From Typhlomys cinereus (Eukaryota; Chordata; Mammalia; Rodentia; Platacanthomyidae), in NCBI GenBank assembly GCA_023101885.1, contig JALPQD010000392.1, forward strand, positions 1,690,570-1,754,569: 64,000 nt of DNA. Reading direction: 5' to 3'. The position numbers were made by a program, and so were the translations under genes. How positions within the stretch are numbered: position 1 is the first letter of the stretch; the number at the start of each line of letters is the position of its first letter. Shown piece by piece: positions 1-12,419 of the stretch. Under the pieces are notes generated by a model. The model was not told the DNA's origin. It ran no database searches and was given only the letters and a program-made list of their open reading frames with translations.

Positions 1-900
1 GGAGAATGTAGATCACCAAACTGTCTTGGTGCTCAGAAAAGCCAGAGTCAGACCCTGGGTGTGATCTATTGGGTGCCTGCTGCATCATCTTGTCCCCCTT
101 AGTCTGTCCCCACACAGCTCCCAGAGGGGTCCTTATAGAAATCAGATCTCCCCTAGATTTTTCAGGCACTCAAGAGTGAGGGACCCAGGGCAACTTCATA
201 GCTGCTTCAGGCCCAAACCATAGAGGGAATTTACATTTATGTTTCATTCTGCCAACAGCTCAGATCTATGCAGATGGTAAAGCTGTGTTCATTTTCAAAA
301 TGAGGAAACTGAGGCACAAACATTAGCGATGAAAATGCACCCAGCATGTGAGACTTCAGACACCAAAACCCATGGTTTTTCCTTTGCCTCACTTTGTTCC
401 CTGAGTCTTTGGCCAAGATGGAAAATTGTAGACATCATATCCTGCCACCTTCGGGCTGCAAAATGCCTATGAGTGGGATTGCCTGGCCCAGCTAGTGACC
501 ACCTTGTCACATCCCCAGGGCTTTAGAACATGCTGCACTAAGGATTCCTAGGTGCTGGTGCTCTGTGAACAGGGATGAAGCATCAGCTCACAGTTCTGCA
601 GGATAAAGCAAGACACCAATGCATCCTAGAAGCACAAGCCTGTGGCTGATACTGTCATAGCATCACTTCCTCCAGGAAGCTGGTGTGAGAGGAGCTAAGA
701 GCCTGCAGGTTAAAGGGCAGCTGGAGGAGCAGAGGGCAGCTGCTTGGCCCTTGACTGTGCAGACGCTGTACCCAGGGTTGACTCAGGCCCTTGAAAGATC
801 TTTCTGGGTGCACACAAGGGCATGTCTTACATGATTTAGGAGCTCTTCAACCCAGCGTCTGCCATTCATCTTCCCACCAAGCCCTAATGCAGAGATTTTG
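1..900. other. unique intronic DNA with a MIR fragment
   Basis: Nothing coding is visible. The stretch near 270-330 reads 'aaaatgaggaaactgaggca', the diagnostic core of a MIR element in antisense orientation. The rest looks unique. Confidence 0.5.
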
Positions 901-914
901 GTAACCTAAAAATC

Positions 915-1050
915 ACGAAAAGCAAGGTGGTTCAGCAGGCAAAAGCTCCTAAGTGCAAACCTGGTGATCGAGAGTCTGCATGGTAGAAGGAGGGAACCGA
1001 CTTGCAAAGGTTGTCTTCTGACTTTGTGTGGTGCATGTGCAATTGCTCTC

Positions 1051-1100
<50 letters not shown>
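915..1100 (+). repeat. B2/B3-like SINE with (ATAG)n tail
   Basis: A tRNA-like head ('aaggtggttcagcaggcaaaagctcct') is followed by a degenerate body and a pure ATAG tetranucleotide tract at 1051-1100 (50 bp, 12.5 units), which replaces the usual A-rich tail. Confidence 0.6.
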
Positions 1101-1102
<2 letters not shown>

Positions 1103-1239
1103 AAATTTTAAGCCACAAAGTGATCAAAATAACCAAATTTAAACATGAGTGCCTTGAGGCTCATCCAGTCACCTGACCCTTGCCCTTGGGTATTAGGAGA
1201 GCTGGACTCAATCCCAACTCCTCCTTGGTCTGAGTGAAA

Positions 1240-1400
1240 CCCACTGCTGTCCCACCATCTCCTTGATTCTGAGTTGCACCATCTGCAAAATGGAGGTACC
1301 AGCTCAGACTTCGTGAGTTACTAAAGAATATGAGATAATGTATGAAGAGCACGTGACAGTGCTTGGGGCATGGCCTCCGCTCAGGAAACAGTACCGCGCC
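1240..1400 (+). repeat. MIR-like ancient SINE fragment
   Basis: The order 'accatctgcaaaatggaggtacc...atgagataatgtatgaagagcacgtgacagtgcttggggcat' matches the 3' half of MIR in sense orientation. Confidence 0.6.
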
Positions 1401-3100
1401 ATCCTTCCTTCCTTCATTCAACTACTCCTTCATGCTTTCTTTCCGTGCATGTGTTAGTTACGCACCACTTGAGTGCCAGGTGCATAACTGCCATCAGTAG
1501 GCACTGGAGCTGTGAGACACGACCCGGTCAGGGGAGGCAGAGGTGACTAGAAGGGGCTGTCCAGAGGAGGCGATGCTTAAACTGCGTTCTAGAGACTTCC
1601 TAGAAGTCAGCACATAGAGGGGAGTCAGTATTGCAGACATGTGGCCGTCTCCACAACCCGCGCATTCCTGGGCCACAAGCTCCTTAAAGACAGAGCAATG
1701 TATAAGAAAGCACGCACAAAACTCGTGTGCATGAACTTGCCTGCACACTATCCTCAAACGCAAGTATACATACTCCCTCTTCATTGCATCTCTCTAAGCC
1801 TGGGCCGATTCAGTATTCACATAGTGGATGTACAGTGGATATTTGTCAGATTCAGCTACAGGAGAGCAGCCAAGGTTTTGAAGTACAGGAGAAGTCCATC
1901 ATTTGTAGGAAATCTGCATCAACCGTGTCCTCAGGAATGACTCTGTGCTGGCGCCTGGGGACATTTCGATAGGTCTGTGCCCGACTTCTCAAAATGCTAC
2001 ATCTTTCTGCTTTTAAATCCAGGGGTGAGGACTCCTGCCTTGAAAGAAGACCAAAGTTCACTCTCAATGGTTCGCCTCGGACCAAAGGGAAGTCAAGAGG
2101 GTTTGTGGCCTCTGTCCTGTAATTGCCTCAGTCTGTGTCCCCAGTGCAGACATCAGTGGACAGGTCAGGAGCCGTCAGAGGGACTGGAAAGCTGACCACC
2201 TCTTAATGTGTCTCAGGGTGACAACGGCCCAGTGTGACATTTTTCTAGAGGTGACCCAATCAATGATGGGGTGTCCTAAGAATCTTTCTAGACAAGTGCT
2301 TCTTCACCACAAAGGCTCTTTGTATAAAGCAGCTCAGAGGAAACCCTCTCTTGTCTTAATCTCAGTCAAAGCCTGCTTATCCCTACCATGGGTTTGCTTA
2401 AGGACCACTAGCAGTGTAACTGCCTGGGTTTCTCTTTTCCCAGTGCCTTCCTGGAAGCTCAGGCCTCACTTATAACTCCCCATAGCCAGACTGTACCCAG
2501 AAAGACATAGCATCGACTTTATAAATTATCTCATGCCTGCCCTCCTCCTTGTGTTCTCACGCTTCCTCCTGTCTCTGTGGCTGCCTTTACATTTGGCTTA
2601 TCTTGCCATGTAATGTGTCGTCCCCTCCTCCTTTCTGATGAGGGAACTCGGAGCCTTATGCATGCTCAGCACCTCTGAGCTACATCCCCAGTCCTAGTAG
2701 CCAGTGAACAAAGCAATCTTCAATCTTTGTGGAAGATAGAATGAAACAAAGTGGAGTTACAAGTTTGAGCTTGGATTTTCACAAAAATCCAGGTCTACTA
2801 AACACCTGATTGGCACACCTGTATCATGTACGTTCAAGGACATTACCCCCCCCCCCAGAAGAAAAGGAATAACTACATGGCCACATTCAAGCATCAAATC
2901 AGGCGAACACAGGGATTCCTGCCGGGGGATATTGATACATTATTTTTAAACTGGTGTTTAGTATAGAGTCAAAAATCTTTAAGAAGATATGATCCGTTTT
3001 GACTGTTGGATGACAAGGGATTAGAAGTGGACATGGGGCCAAGGGCCCATTGAGACAGGCCAGATATGCTGGCGTGAAAGGCCAAAGTCACCAGCGTCTA
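1400..3100. other. unique intronic DNA with minor relics
   Basis: No gene is seen. Around 1470-1560 an L2-like antisense fragment is possible ('gagtgccaggtgcataactgcc...ggcactggagctgtgagaca'). 2640-2700 resembles an antisense ID-type SINE end ('gcatgctcagcacctctgagctacatccccag'). A run of C lies near 2847-2857. Confidence 0.4.
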
Positions 3101-3122
3101 GTGTACTGCTGTGCCTGCCATG

Positions 3123-3245
3123 CCTAGGGTTGTAGCCACACACAGTAGGTGCTCCTAGTACTGCCTAGGGTTGCAGCCGCACACAGTAGGTGCTCCTAGC
3201 ACTGCCTAGGGTTGCAGCCGCACACAGTAGGTGCTCCTAGTACTG
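3123..3245. repeat. 41-bp minisatellite, three units
   Basis: Three contiguous copies of a 41-bp unit beginning CCTAGGGTTG start at 3123, 3164 and 3205. They differ only by a few substitutions (for example TGTAGCCACA versus TGCAGCCGCA). The unit includes 'cacagtaggtgctc', like the MIR/L2 3'-end phrase, so the array may have grown from such a relic. Confidence 0.92.
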
Positions 3246-3909
3246 TTTGTTGAACAAATGGGCAAGGATAGGGCTTGAATATAAGTTGATGAGAAAATAA
3301 GTATTTGAAGATTCAGTACAGGTGCACACAAGTTATCACAGTGGGCATCCAGTGAAACTGTGCTTTTTCCATCCTTTGAAGAGCTTGGCTGGTGCCAGGA
3401 TTGGATCTCAGACATTGACCAAATCATTAAAATCACTTTTTAGTTCTTTAATTTTCATTAGTATTGTGGGGTGGGCAGGTGCCATGGTTTGGGAGATAAA
3501 AGCAGACTGTATATTAGCAGGTGCTTTGGGGATTTGGCTCAGGGACCACCAAAGAAAGTGATCTGAGAGAAGCAAAGCCAGGGAAATACACTCTAGGGGG
3601 AGGGAACAGCAGGAACAAAAACGCAAAGGAAGAAAGCTCAGAAATACTGAAGCACAAAGGTCAGTAGCTTTAGGTAAAGTATAAAGGGAAATAATCAAGC
3701 TGAACAGTACTTGATTGCTGCAGACACTGAGTGACCAAGCAATGATAATAATAATTTTTATCTGGCAGCCACAGAATGCTTTAGTGCCAAGTACAAGCTG
3801 AACTGTAGGGAGACGCGCCTGCGGCATCAAGTCGGATACGTGACAGGTGGAGAGACTCGCTGTGGGGAGGTATCTGGGTTTGGTAAAGCTCGTGTCCCTC
3901 ACCATTCTA

Positions 3910-4030
3910 AGCTAAGGAGGCATTCGGAGTTTTCCAGAAGTGAAACTGGATGAGGTGAGATTTGTCCAAATTCACACAGCGAGTGAGCAACACAGCCCAA
4001 ACTCCCCAGCTGAATCCTACATCCCTTATG
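3910..4030 (-). repeat. MIR fragment
   Basis: 'gaaactggatgaggtgagatttgtccaaattcacacagcgagtgag' is the antisense of the MIR 'cacttactagctgtgtgacc...tcagtttcc' core. The fragment abuts the younger LTR insertion at 4053. Confidence 0.6.
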
Positions 4031-4052
4031 CTGGACCAAGCAAAAATACAGC

Positions 4053-4409
4053 TGTAACGGTTACTCTTTACTGTCGCTGTGAGAGAGCACCCAAAGTCAA
4101 GCAACTTAAGGGAGAAAGGGAGGTTTATTCAGCTTACGGTTCCAGAGGGAAAGGACAGTCTCTCATGGCAGAGGCGGCATGGCTGGCTGGCCAAAGCTGG
4201 AGGAGGCTAAGTCACCGCAGACATCTTGGAAGCTGAGAGCTGCAGACTGCTTGCTGCAAAGGCAGACTTCTCCTGGAGGTAGGGTGGGACTAATCCACCT
4301 CAAGGCCCACCCCTTGTGACTGCCTTCCTCCAGCAAGGCTCCACCTCTCAAGGTGCCATGACCTTGCTAAACACATGAGACTGTGGGGGACACATTTCAA
4401 ACCATGACA
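4053..4409 (-). mobile_element. MaLR-type solo LTR, family A
   Basis: The element begins TG (TGTAACGGTT) and ends CA (ACCATGACA) on the + strand, 357 bp. It is flanked by an exact 5-bp duplication ACAGC at 4048-4052 and 4410-4414, as expected for an LTR retroelement. It is the reverse complement of the copies at 18188, 20872 and 33991. No internal retroviral sequence is present, so it is a solo LTR. The class is inferred from the TG...CA ends, the 5-bp duplication and the family-wide resemblance to MST/THE-like LTRs. Confidence 0.85.
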
Positions 4410-4489
4410 ACAGCCAAGCCTGCTGGAGGGTCTAAAAGAAAGGTCGTCCCTTTGATTGTGAAAATCCCAGCTCTGGTCGCCAGGGATTG

Positions 4490-4492
<3 letters not shown>

Positions 4493-4536
<44 letters not shown>
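4493..4536. repeat. (TG)n microsatellite
   Basis: This is an essentially pure 44-bp TG tract. The open frames encoding Cys-Val strings across it are artefacts. Confidence 0.97.
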
Positions 4537-4538
<2 letters not shown>

Positions 4539-5520
4539 TGAGGATAGTCTGCTGAGTCAGCCTGTTAGTAGGAAGCCATGTGTTCGAGGTGGTGCACCCA
4601 AGGGCCCCCTCACAGGTGAAGCCCAGGATCCTGAGCCGCAGTGCCCGGAATCCAAAAGCAGCTGTGGAGAGGAGAGTGAGATTGATAGGTAGGTTAATTT
4701 GGGTGGGAAGAGGGACTGCGGAGGCTAAATGAACATGTCAGACTGGGAAGCCAGAGCTGTCCTGTCAAGGCACCTGCATTCTTCAGAGCCGTGGTGCTTA
4801 AGCAGAGGCGATTTTTCCCTCCAGGGAACATGAGATGATGTCTGCAGACATTTGGGGTTATTGCAGTTGGGAGCAGGGGAAAGTGTGCTGGAATCCAACA
4901 TACGTGCTGCAGCCCTTCCTGATGGGTAATGACCACAATGTCCACACTGTCAAAGTGGAACACCCTGTATTAGAGGGAAAGGGTTTCCCACAGAACTGGG
5001 CAGGACCCTGGGCTCTTACTTTGTGATGCTGAGCTTCTAGAAATAAGGTAGGGACCCCTCTTCCACCCCCCCCCGCCCCTGGTCGTGGAGTGGCAGGCTC
5101 CTGAGTGGTGGGCAGCTTCTAGAAGACTTCGTCTGTTAACATGTGGCAATTGACATCCCAGCCCGATGCTGGAGCCCCCAACCATTCGGGACCTGGGTTA
5201 CTGGCCATAGGTGGCCCTGTGTGGACCCGCTCTACACTAGAGAGACCTAGAGGTCACCTAGTCTCCACAACTCCCTTACACGGAAGCCCAGGTGGGCAAA
5301 GTGTCTTGCCTGTGGCTATGGCTGGCTGTTGTGGCCTAAAAGACTCTTCCAGTAACTGACCAAAAACAATCCAAATAGAGGCTCTGTTCAGGAATCGAAG
5401 CACCCAGCACATAGCTTCAGATGAGGCGGGACGCATGGATCCTTTGACGTCCGTTTGAGGTCCTTCCTGCCTGTGGACCTTACTCTCCTTGGCTCTGCTC
5501 TTCATCAAGGCATTCTGAGA

Positions 5521-5521
5521 A

Positions 5522-5554
<33 letters not shown>

Positions 5555-5847
5555 TGTGTGTGTGTCAGAGGCCAACAGACAACCCTGGGTGTCAGGGTGT
5601 CAGTCCTCCTTTCTCTAAACCCTTGTTTGAGTTCTGATCTCTTTGTACTTGCTGCTGTGTGTGCCAGTCTAACTAGCCCAAGAGCTTCTGGGTATTCTCT
5701 TGTCTCTACCTCCCATCTCACCGCAGGCACACGGGGACTGCACATGTGAGACACTGTGCCTGGCTTTTATGTGGGTTCTGGGAGCTCAAGGTTCCCATAC
5801 TTGCACAAGAGCCGCTTTATCCACTAAGCCATCTCTGCAAGCCCCTA
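5521..5847 (-). repeat. B3-like SINE with (TG)n tail
   Basis: A TG tract (5522-5565) is followed by 'tgtgggttctgggagctcaaggttcc...cacaagagccgctttatccactaagccatctctgcaagcccc'. That is the antisense of the rodent tRNA-derived SINE promoter region. Confidence 0.8.
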
Positions 5848-5879
5848 TTCTGAGAATTTTTAAAATCTTTTTATTCCCA

Positions 5880-6138
5880 TTTGTGTGTATGTGTGTACGT
5901 GTGCACACTTGTAGGCCCAAGACTGATGTTAAGAATCATCCTTGATCTCTCTTCCGCCTTATTCTCTGAGATAGGATCTTTAATCAAACCCAGAGCTCAC
6001 AGATAGGTTACCTCTGGAGGTTCCAAAGCTTTGCCTTTGGAGGTCGGAATGACAGCTGGGTTGCTACACTTACTGGGCGATCTGAGGCTCTGAATTCAGG
6101 TCCTTTTCCGTTGCATGGCAAACCATCTCCCCAGCCCC
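5880..6138 (-). repeat. B3-like SINE
   Basis: A TG-rich tail near 5881-5910 leads to 'ctctgaattcaggtccttttccgttgcatggcaaaccatctccccagcccc', the antisense head of the same SINE class. It lies in tandem with the preceding SINE. Confidence 0.8.
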
Positions 6139-6211
6139 TACTTCTGAGAATCCCTGAAGATAAGAGGGTCACTGGCTTTCTGGGCTTTGGTCCCAGAAAA
6201 TAAGTGCCTCA

Positions 6212-6325
6212 TTCCAGACTGGTGGCCCACACCTGTCATCCCAGCACTTGGAATGTAAGGCAGGATCGCACATTCAAGGCCCGCCTGGGAGACAGAGACC
6301 TTGACTCAGAATTAACAAAACACAG
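6212..6325 (+). repeat. B1-like (7SL-derived) SINE
   Basis: 'ctggtggcccacacctgtcatcccagcacttggaatgtaaggcaggatcgca...cctgggagacagagacc' is the B1/Alu-type monomer in sense orientation with an adenosine-rich end. Confidence 0.8.
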
Positions 6326-7400
6326 CAGTGGTCTCTCAGCGGCGGTCAGGAAGAGTCCGTCCCTGAGCCAGCCCCATCTCTTGAGAAAAGAAGCGTTCCG
6401 AGTGCTGTCCTTGAGCAGAGTCTATGGTGTTTGCCCAGGGTGGCAAAGGAAGGTTTCCCAGAGAAACTTGGGGATGTCATTGCCAGAAGAAGTTAGGAGT
6501 GGGCACCACATCAGCCAAATGGCACATGACCACCACTCCCAGCCTGTGAACTATACGTGTCTAGCCTGCTCTTTGTTCTCTGTGAGGGACTTCTGAGAAA
6601 GACCCTGTGCTTGCCACAGTCCCACACAACCACAGTTTAGGACTATCCTTGCTCTGCCTGACCCCCTTCAGAGTCTACTGTCAAGTATATTTCCATCTTC
6701 TGTCTACAGGGAATTGGGGAGAGGATGTCTCCCCATGGGCTCTCCTTGCTCCCTGATCTTCCTTGGGGACTGTTACCAGGCCTGGTGGTAACACATCCAC
6801 TTCCTGCCCGTGCCTAGCACCTTACCAGCTGCTAGTCGTTGGCTTCTCTCCTTGAAACTCCCACCCCTTGTCCAGTCATCCATTCCCAGCTGCCCATCCC
6901 TGTTCAGTCACAGCAGCTAGACTGGCACCAGCTGGAGAGAGAAGGAACGTGGCTGGTCAGACTCCCAGATGCCAGCTCAGAGGACTTGCCGGACCTAGAG
7001 GGGACAGCGCGTGGCACAATCCAGGCTGCTTCTTTTTAATTCATTGCAGACGTGGGCAGCAGCCAGGCTTCTCTCTGGCAAAGAGCTGACCGTGCGTCCT
7101 TCAGTGGTGACCAGTGCCTGCTCTGGACCCTGATGTCTTGGGTTCTGAGAATAGAGAGGGAAGCCCAGGGGTAACCCTTCTCCCTTCTGGAGCTGACCTT
7201 GAACCCTGTAGAGCTAGGCAAGCTGGGGTTGCAGGGGCTGAGGCTACTGGATGTAGGGGGTCTAGGCAACTCCAGGTGATGAGAGTGAGTCAGGTAGCAG
7301 CTAGCTGTTGAGTTAGTTCAAAATCTGAAGAACATGTTTGAAGAGGAAGCTACAGTGTCCTGGGACCAAGGGAGACGGGTGGGGGGAGCAAGGGACTCCG
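6326..7400. other. unique intronic DNA
   Basis: I recognise no repeat or gene here. Short open frames occur on both strands without recognisable domains. Confidence 0.4.
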
Positions 7401-7404
7401 AGAC

Positions 7405-7615
7405 TTTGTGTGTGTGTGTGTATGTATGTGTGTGTGTGTGTGTGTGTGTGTCCATGTTCATGTATGTATGATGTATATATGAATGTGTGCATGTGTGTTC
7501 ATGTATAGATATATGTGTTTTGTTCACGTGTTCATATTCATGTACATATATGTGTGTGGCATGTATTTTGGCATGCGTGTTTGCACAAACATGTGTGTCC
7601 CCGTGTGTGTTTTTA
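7405..7615. repeat. TG/TA-rich degenerate simple repeat
   Basis: A TG core at about 7408-7451 decays into 'catgtatgtatgatgtatatatg' and similar alternating purine-pyrimidine sequence. Confidence 0.85.
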
Positions 7616-7977
7616 CACACTGAAGACCTGAGCAGTACACACTCAGAGCTCTAAACTTTCCAGAAAGATCCCCCCAGCCTTGTCCACATGCCCTGGGATT
7701 CTAGCTGTGGGGCATTAGAAGAGATCATTATTGATTTCTTTATTTATTTTTCATATTCTCTTGACACATTAACTCAGCTTTTTTAGAAAACAATATTTCC
7801 ATGGCTGTACAAATCCAAGGAGGAAATTTAGTGAAAGAAGATAATAATCTGTGATAACCTGCAGAAAGGCTTCCTTTGTGTATCTAGTTCCCTCTCTCAG
7901 GTTGTTTCCCAGGGGACACACAGAGGCGACTGAGGTTCTTTCTGATTCCAAGTTGCTGCTAAGAAAATGTGCAGGTA

Positions 7978-8325
7978 GGAATAGAGAGAGAAGCTCTGTG
8001 GTTAAAGCAGCTGCCGTATAAGCAAAGGGACCAGAGTTTGGATCCCTAGATCCCATGTAAAAATGTGTGCCTGTAAATCCTGCCCTAGAAGGCAGAGATT
8101 AGTAATCTCCAAAGCGAGCCTGCTAGCCGGACTTAGCCTTATAGGTGAGCTCTGGGTTTGATTAGAGACCCTGTCTCAAAAGAATAAGGTGGAAGAGGAA
8201 TCAAGGGTGATTCCTGATATCAGCCTCAGACCTTCTCTTACATACATAGGCACACGCACCCACACAGACACATGGGCCCCATACATGAAAACGCATATGT
8301 ACATCACACATGTACATTTAAAAAA
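7978..8325 (+). repeat. B2/B3-like SINE
   Basis: 'agagagagaagctctgtggttaaagcagctgccgtataagcaaa' and 'ccagagtttggatccctagatcccatgtaaaa' are a degenerate tRNA-like promoter head. The copy ends in a CA-rich tail near 8240-8320. Confidence 0.7.
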
Positions 8326-8902
8326 CGGAAAACCAAGTACATAGGGGTGACAGAGTCAGGGACAAGGCAACAGCTGGAATGATGTGTTTGGGTTCCTTAC
8401 CTGCTTTATACTTTAATGCCACTCACTGCGGCATGTGAGGCTCTCACAACAGCGCATTTCACTACAGGTGTGGGGCCTGACAGCGAGCTAGTGAACAGCA
8501 AGAGGTGGCATTTGCATCTGGATTTCCTGGCCCCCGAAGCCTGTGTCTACACCGTACCACAAGTGTGGCTCCCAGCAGGTTCTAGGGAGACATTGGAAGT
8601 CTCCTCCCAAGTCAAGGGACAGGGGATCGTGAGTGGCCCTGATAAGAACATGATGACATTGTGCGAGGCTGATCCTGCCAGATGTGTGCGTTAGCATACC
8701 GGGTCCAGCTGGGCTGTGCACAAGGTCCCAGGGACAGGCTGGGGCATGGGGGAGGGAGGGCTCAGCATCTCTAAAGGCCAGAGCCTTTCCTGCTTTGCAA
8801 GGGGTGTGCATGGAGGACTCTGGTAGAACTGGCCTTTGTGCCATGAAAAACTGCTGAATCTCACAGTTCCTGGGATGGAAGTCAGGAAGGGAGGACATTG
8901 TG

Positions 8903-8906
<4 letters not shown>

Positions 8907-8947
<41 letters not shown>
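8907..8947. repeat. (CT)n microsatellite
   Basis: A 41-bp pure CT tract. Confidence 0.97.
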
Positions 8948-8949
<2 letters not shown>

Positions 8950-9112
8950 CAACATCTGTGGAGATCTCCAGCCCGCTCATCTTGTTGTTTTTCTTTTCTT
9001 TCTACGGTCAACAAATTGTCTCCTGAGCTCCCTTCTGGATCCTTCTGAAGATTCCTTTGTCGATGAAACCAAGATCTCATAGGAGACTCTCAAGGGGCAC
9101 TCTGCACCCTCA

Positions 9113-9131
9113 CCCCCCCCCCCCCCCCCCC
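9113..9131. repeat. poly(C) run
   Basis: Nineteen consecutive C bases. Its exact length is prone to sequencing error. Confidence 0.9.
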
Positions 9132-9262
9132 GCTGTCAGCAGCTTTTAATCCCTACCAGTTGAGGGTTTGAGCAGCCTCGACATAAAGGTGACATGCTCT
9201 GGGGAGGAGCTGTGCACTGTCAGAATAGCTAAGTCAGAACAGGGACAAAGGGCAAGCTGCTG

Positions 9263-9264
<2 letters not shown>

Positions 9265-9309
<45 letters not shown>
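9265..9309. repeat. (TG)n microsatellite
   Basis: A 45-bp TG tract ending in 'tatgggggg'. Confidence 0.97.
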
Positions 9310-9311
<2 letters not shown>

Positions 9312-9524
9312 GGGGGTGCAGCAGAAGGAAGACAGCATTTCCCTGAAGGAAAACAAAGGAGGGGGTGCAAAGCAGGGCTTAGAGGCAGGGAGAGACCTTC
9401 CAGGAGTTTCAGGGAGATAAGGAGGGGAGGGCGGAGTTTAGAATCTTTGAGTCAAACTAGGGCTCAGTCCTCATCCATCTCTTCCGCTAGCCAATAGTTG
9501 AAATCTCTTCCTGATGCTAGAGGA

Positions 9525-9880
9525 TGCTGGATGCCCTCATCCTTGTCAACTGGATGAGATTTGCAATCACCATGGAAACACCTCTGGGTGTGTCTATGAG
9601 GGAGTTTCAAAACAGGTTTAATGGAGGATTCACTCTAAATACTAAACTGTGGGCTGGGGTTCTGGATGGAATAAAAATTAAAAAAAATCAGAGGGCTCCA
9701 ATATTCATCTCTCTCTGCTTCTTGTCTGCGGATGCAGTGTGACCGGCTGCCTCTTGGTCCTACAGCCGTGCCTCCCCACCATGATAGACAGCACCCATTC
9801 GTACAGTGTCAGCCAAAAACCTAAAGCCTTTCCTTACTGGCAGGTATTTGGTGACAACCATGGAAAAAGTAGCTAATACA
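9525..9880 (+). mobile_element. MaLR-type solo LTR, family C
   Basis: The order 'cttgtcaactggatgagatttgcaatcaccatggaaacacctctgggtgtgtctatgagggagtttc...ctctgcttcttgtctgcggatgcagtgtgaccggctgcc...ggtatttggtgacaacc...agtagctaataca' matches a widespread rodent LTR-like family as I remember it. A second copy is split at 30719-31541. No clear flanking duplication was read, so the ends are approximate. Confidence 0.7.
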
Positions 9881-12250
9881 ATCTGTGGCTGGATTGGGAG
9901 TCTTGGTTAATTAGTTATATAAGTGGCCTGTTGTCTGATACACACCAAACTACTAACAATAGATATGTTATTGGATGTAAATTATAACTCACTTCAAAAT
10001 TACTTTGGAAAGTACCTTTTCGCATTGAACAAGCCCCTTCTTAGGAAGGGATGGGGCCAGCCTACAGGCACCTATCTTATGCTCAGCCAATGCTCTACGC
10101 TAGGTCAGTCACTACTGAGGTCATAAAGCCCTCAGACTTTTTGAGGGCTGGAACTGAAATTCAAACTCAGGTCTGCCCGCCTACAAGAACCCCTTCCCTC
10201 CCAAGGGTCATTGTAATAATTAGTGATCATCTGAGTGTGTGTTGCCCAAGACCAAAAGGCAAGGAGATTCATTCACTCATCGGCTCCTATGTTCTTTCAC
10301 CAGCCAAGCACATAACTCCTCGGCCATGCCTCTCTGCACGTCCCGAGTGTGTCTGCAGCTTGCACGTGCCAAGCCGAGTGCCCCAGTGCGGTCACAATGT
10401 TGATGTCACAGGAAGGCGTGCAACCCCAAAAGTGGGTCACTTCCTTCTAAATCCATTCATTCGTTCTCTCCCTCGCTCATTCACCCTTTTCTTCACTCAG
10501 CAAGCATCAGCCAGGCATCCCCTGGATGCCTTTCCCTGTGCACAGAATTGGCCCTGGTCATTCCTGGTCTTCCCAGAATGCATTGCGATCGGCATCTCCC
10601 GGTTCTGTAAGATACAGCACTTCATGCAGGAACTGGCTAAGCCCTGGGGCTCTGCTCTGGGGATTCAGGACTTTGGTGAGGTGACTGTCAGAGGAGAGAC
10701 TGCAAAGCAAGATCCCAGTGCAAACCTCAGTGAGAATTTAGACACGGCTGGGGGAAGCCCCTCTCGCCACACCCCTTTCTTGTCACACTCCCTGTCATCC
10801 CACCCACTGAAACCTTCTAAAGATGGTCCTTTATTGGCCAAGAACCATCTTACCATCTCAAAGCAGAGGGATGCTGTTTGTCAGAGACTGACTGCCCCCA
10901 ACCACTCACCACCTCCCTCACTGCTGGAAAGATCACAGAGCAGGGGGTCCCATTCTCCAGGGGAACACTGACCAAGCCCCATCTCTCTCACCTTTGCCTA
11001 GCTGTATTTCCACCTTCCTTCCTAGACTCTCCCTCCTCCCTCTGCAGGATGCCGGTAAGGACCCTATGGAGGGTGGCCGCTGGATCCTTCCAGAAGCCTC
11101 AAATCAGCATCACTAAATACACTGGAAAAAAAAAAAAAAAGGAGCATGAGAAACTAACCCATGTGGAGGTCAGCCCCAGGGGAAAACCTGGCACTGGCTT
11201 CTCTGCCTATTAGCATCGTGCCCTGGGGCAGCCACTCACCTTCTCCAGAGATAAACCAATGCCCCCAGGCACCAAGGACAGAAGGATCTTTGTGCTGATA
11301 AAACTCCTTCCCCAGCCAGGGTTTGGAGGGTGTTGTTTTCATGAGCTGCTGTTAGAATCAGAGTGACATTAAACACAGCTTAGCACCCTCCCGACCCTGG
11401 GCTAGGAAGCTGAGCAGAGCTTCCAGGAACCAGAGGGAAAGAATCTACAATAAGGATCCAAAAAGGCCAAGCTGTAACTCCCAAGAGTCCTCTGGGGCTG
11501 AGTCAGCTCTTAGAGGGCTCCCTACTTAGGATCCTCACAAGAAAGGCCAGGAATAAATTGGCAGTCCCCCCCCCCTTCCCCAGCCCTAGCTCTGTCTCTT
11601 TACTATACCCACAGGCAAGCAACAAAGAACCACTTGGCGTGGACACCCAGGGGTTCCCTGAGGCACACATCCCTTTGGGCAGGATCAGATCCAGGCAGGT
11701 AGGCAGTCCCTCTGACAGTGTTGGCTGACAGTATTTATCCAGCAAGCAGAGCTGCAGGCCATCAACAGAGCAGCCCCAGAGGTCCAGAACCTTCCAAACC
11801 TCAGAGGCCACTCTTTCATGGGGAAGGAAAAGGGCCCGGCATCTCTTAAGAGCTTAGTCTGTACTTGGTACCGTTTCAAAAGTATGGCAGTTTGAATCAT
11901 ATCCTTACCAAAATTGTTTATGTTAAAATCCGAATCCCAGGCATCTTAAGAATAGAAGCTTGTTTGGAAGTAAGACCACCACAGGTATCAGAATGTAAGG
12001 TGCGGTGCCCCCCCTTAATCCAATATGCTGGTGTTCTTTAGGCACAGACACCCGTCCAGGGAGAGGGAAGAGAGAAGATGCAGAGTGGGAGATGATCCTC
12101 GCATGCCAAAGATAAACCACCAAAGCTAGGAGACGCACACGCAGATCCTCTCTCAAAACCTTAGCGGGGAACCGGTTCTCTCCACCTTCATCTCTACCCA
12201 CTTGGACCTTGGGCGTCTAAGTCCCCAGAGTCGCAAGAATGTAGTGGGGT
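9881..12250. other. mostly unique intronic DNA
   Basis: The longest open frame of the window (306 codons on +, 10051-10971) lies here. Its composition shows no domain and it crosses a probable L2/MIR relic near 10450-10560 ('tccattcattcgttctctccc...'), so I regard it as chance. A poly(A) run occurs at 11125-11140 and a C run near 11565-11574. Confidence 0.5.
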
Positions 12251-12254
12251 TTGT

Positions 12255-12385
12255 GGTTGCTGTTGTTGTTTTGTTCATCTGTTTGTTACAGGGTCTCGCT
12301 GAACACCAGGCTAGCCCTGACCCCCCCCCCTGCGTAGCCAAGGCTGCTCTCTAACGTCTCATCCTTCCGGCTCTGTGACCCAAGG
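12255..12385 (-). repeat. B1-like SINE
   Basis: 'gttacagggtctcgctgaacaccaggctagccctgacc...tgcgtagccaaggctgctctctaacgtctcatcc' is the antisense of a 7SL-derived monomer. Confidence 0.65.
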
Positions 12386-12419
12386 GACGGGGATCCCAGG
12401 CATGGCCCCTCAGTGTGGT

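Noticed and set aside
4053..4409. Possible endogenous retrovirus with coding regions
   Set aside because: Only solo LTRs are present for families A to E. I see no gag, pol or env-like frames next to any of them.
10051..10971. 306-codon open frame on +, the longest in the window
   Set aside because: No domain, no codon-usage or splice evidence. It crosses a probable L2/MIR relic and lies in the intron of a recognised gene. Likely chance.
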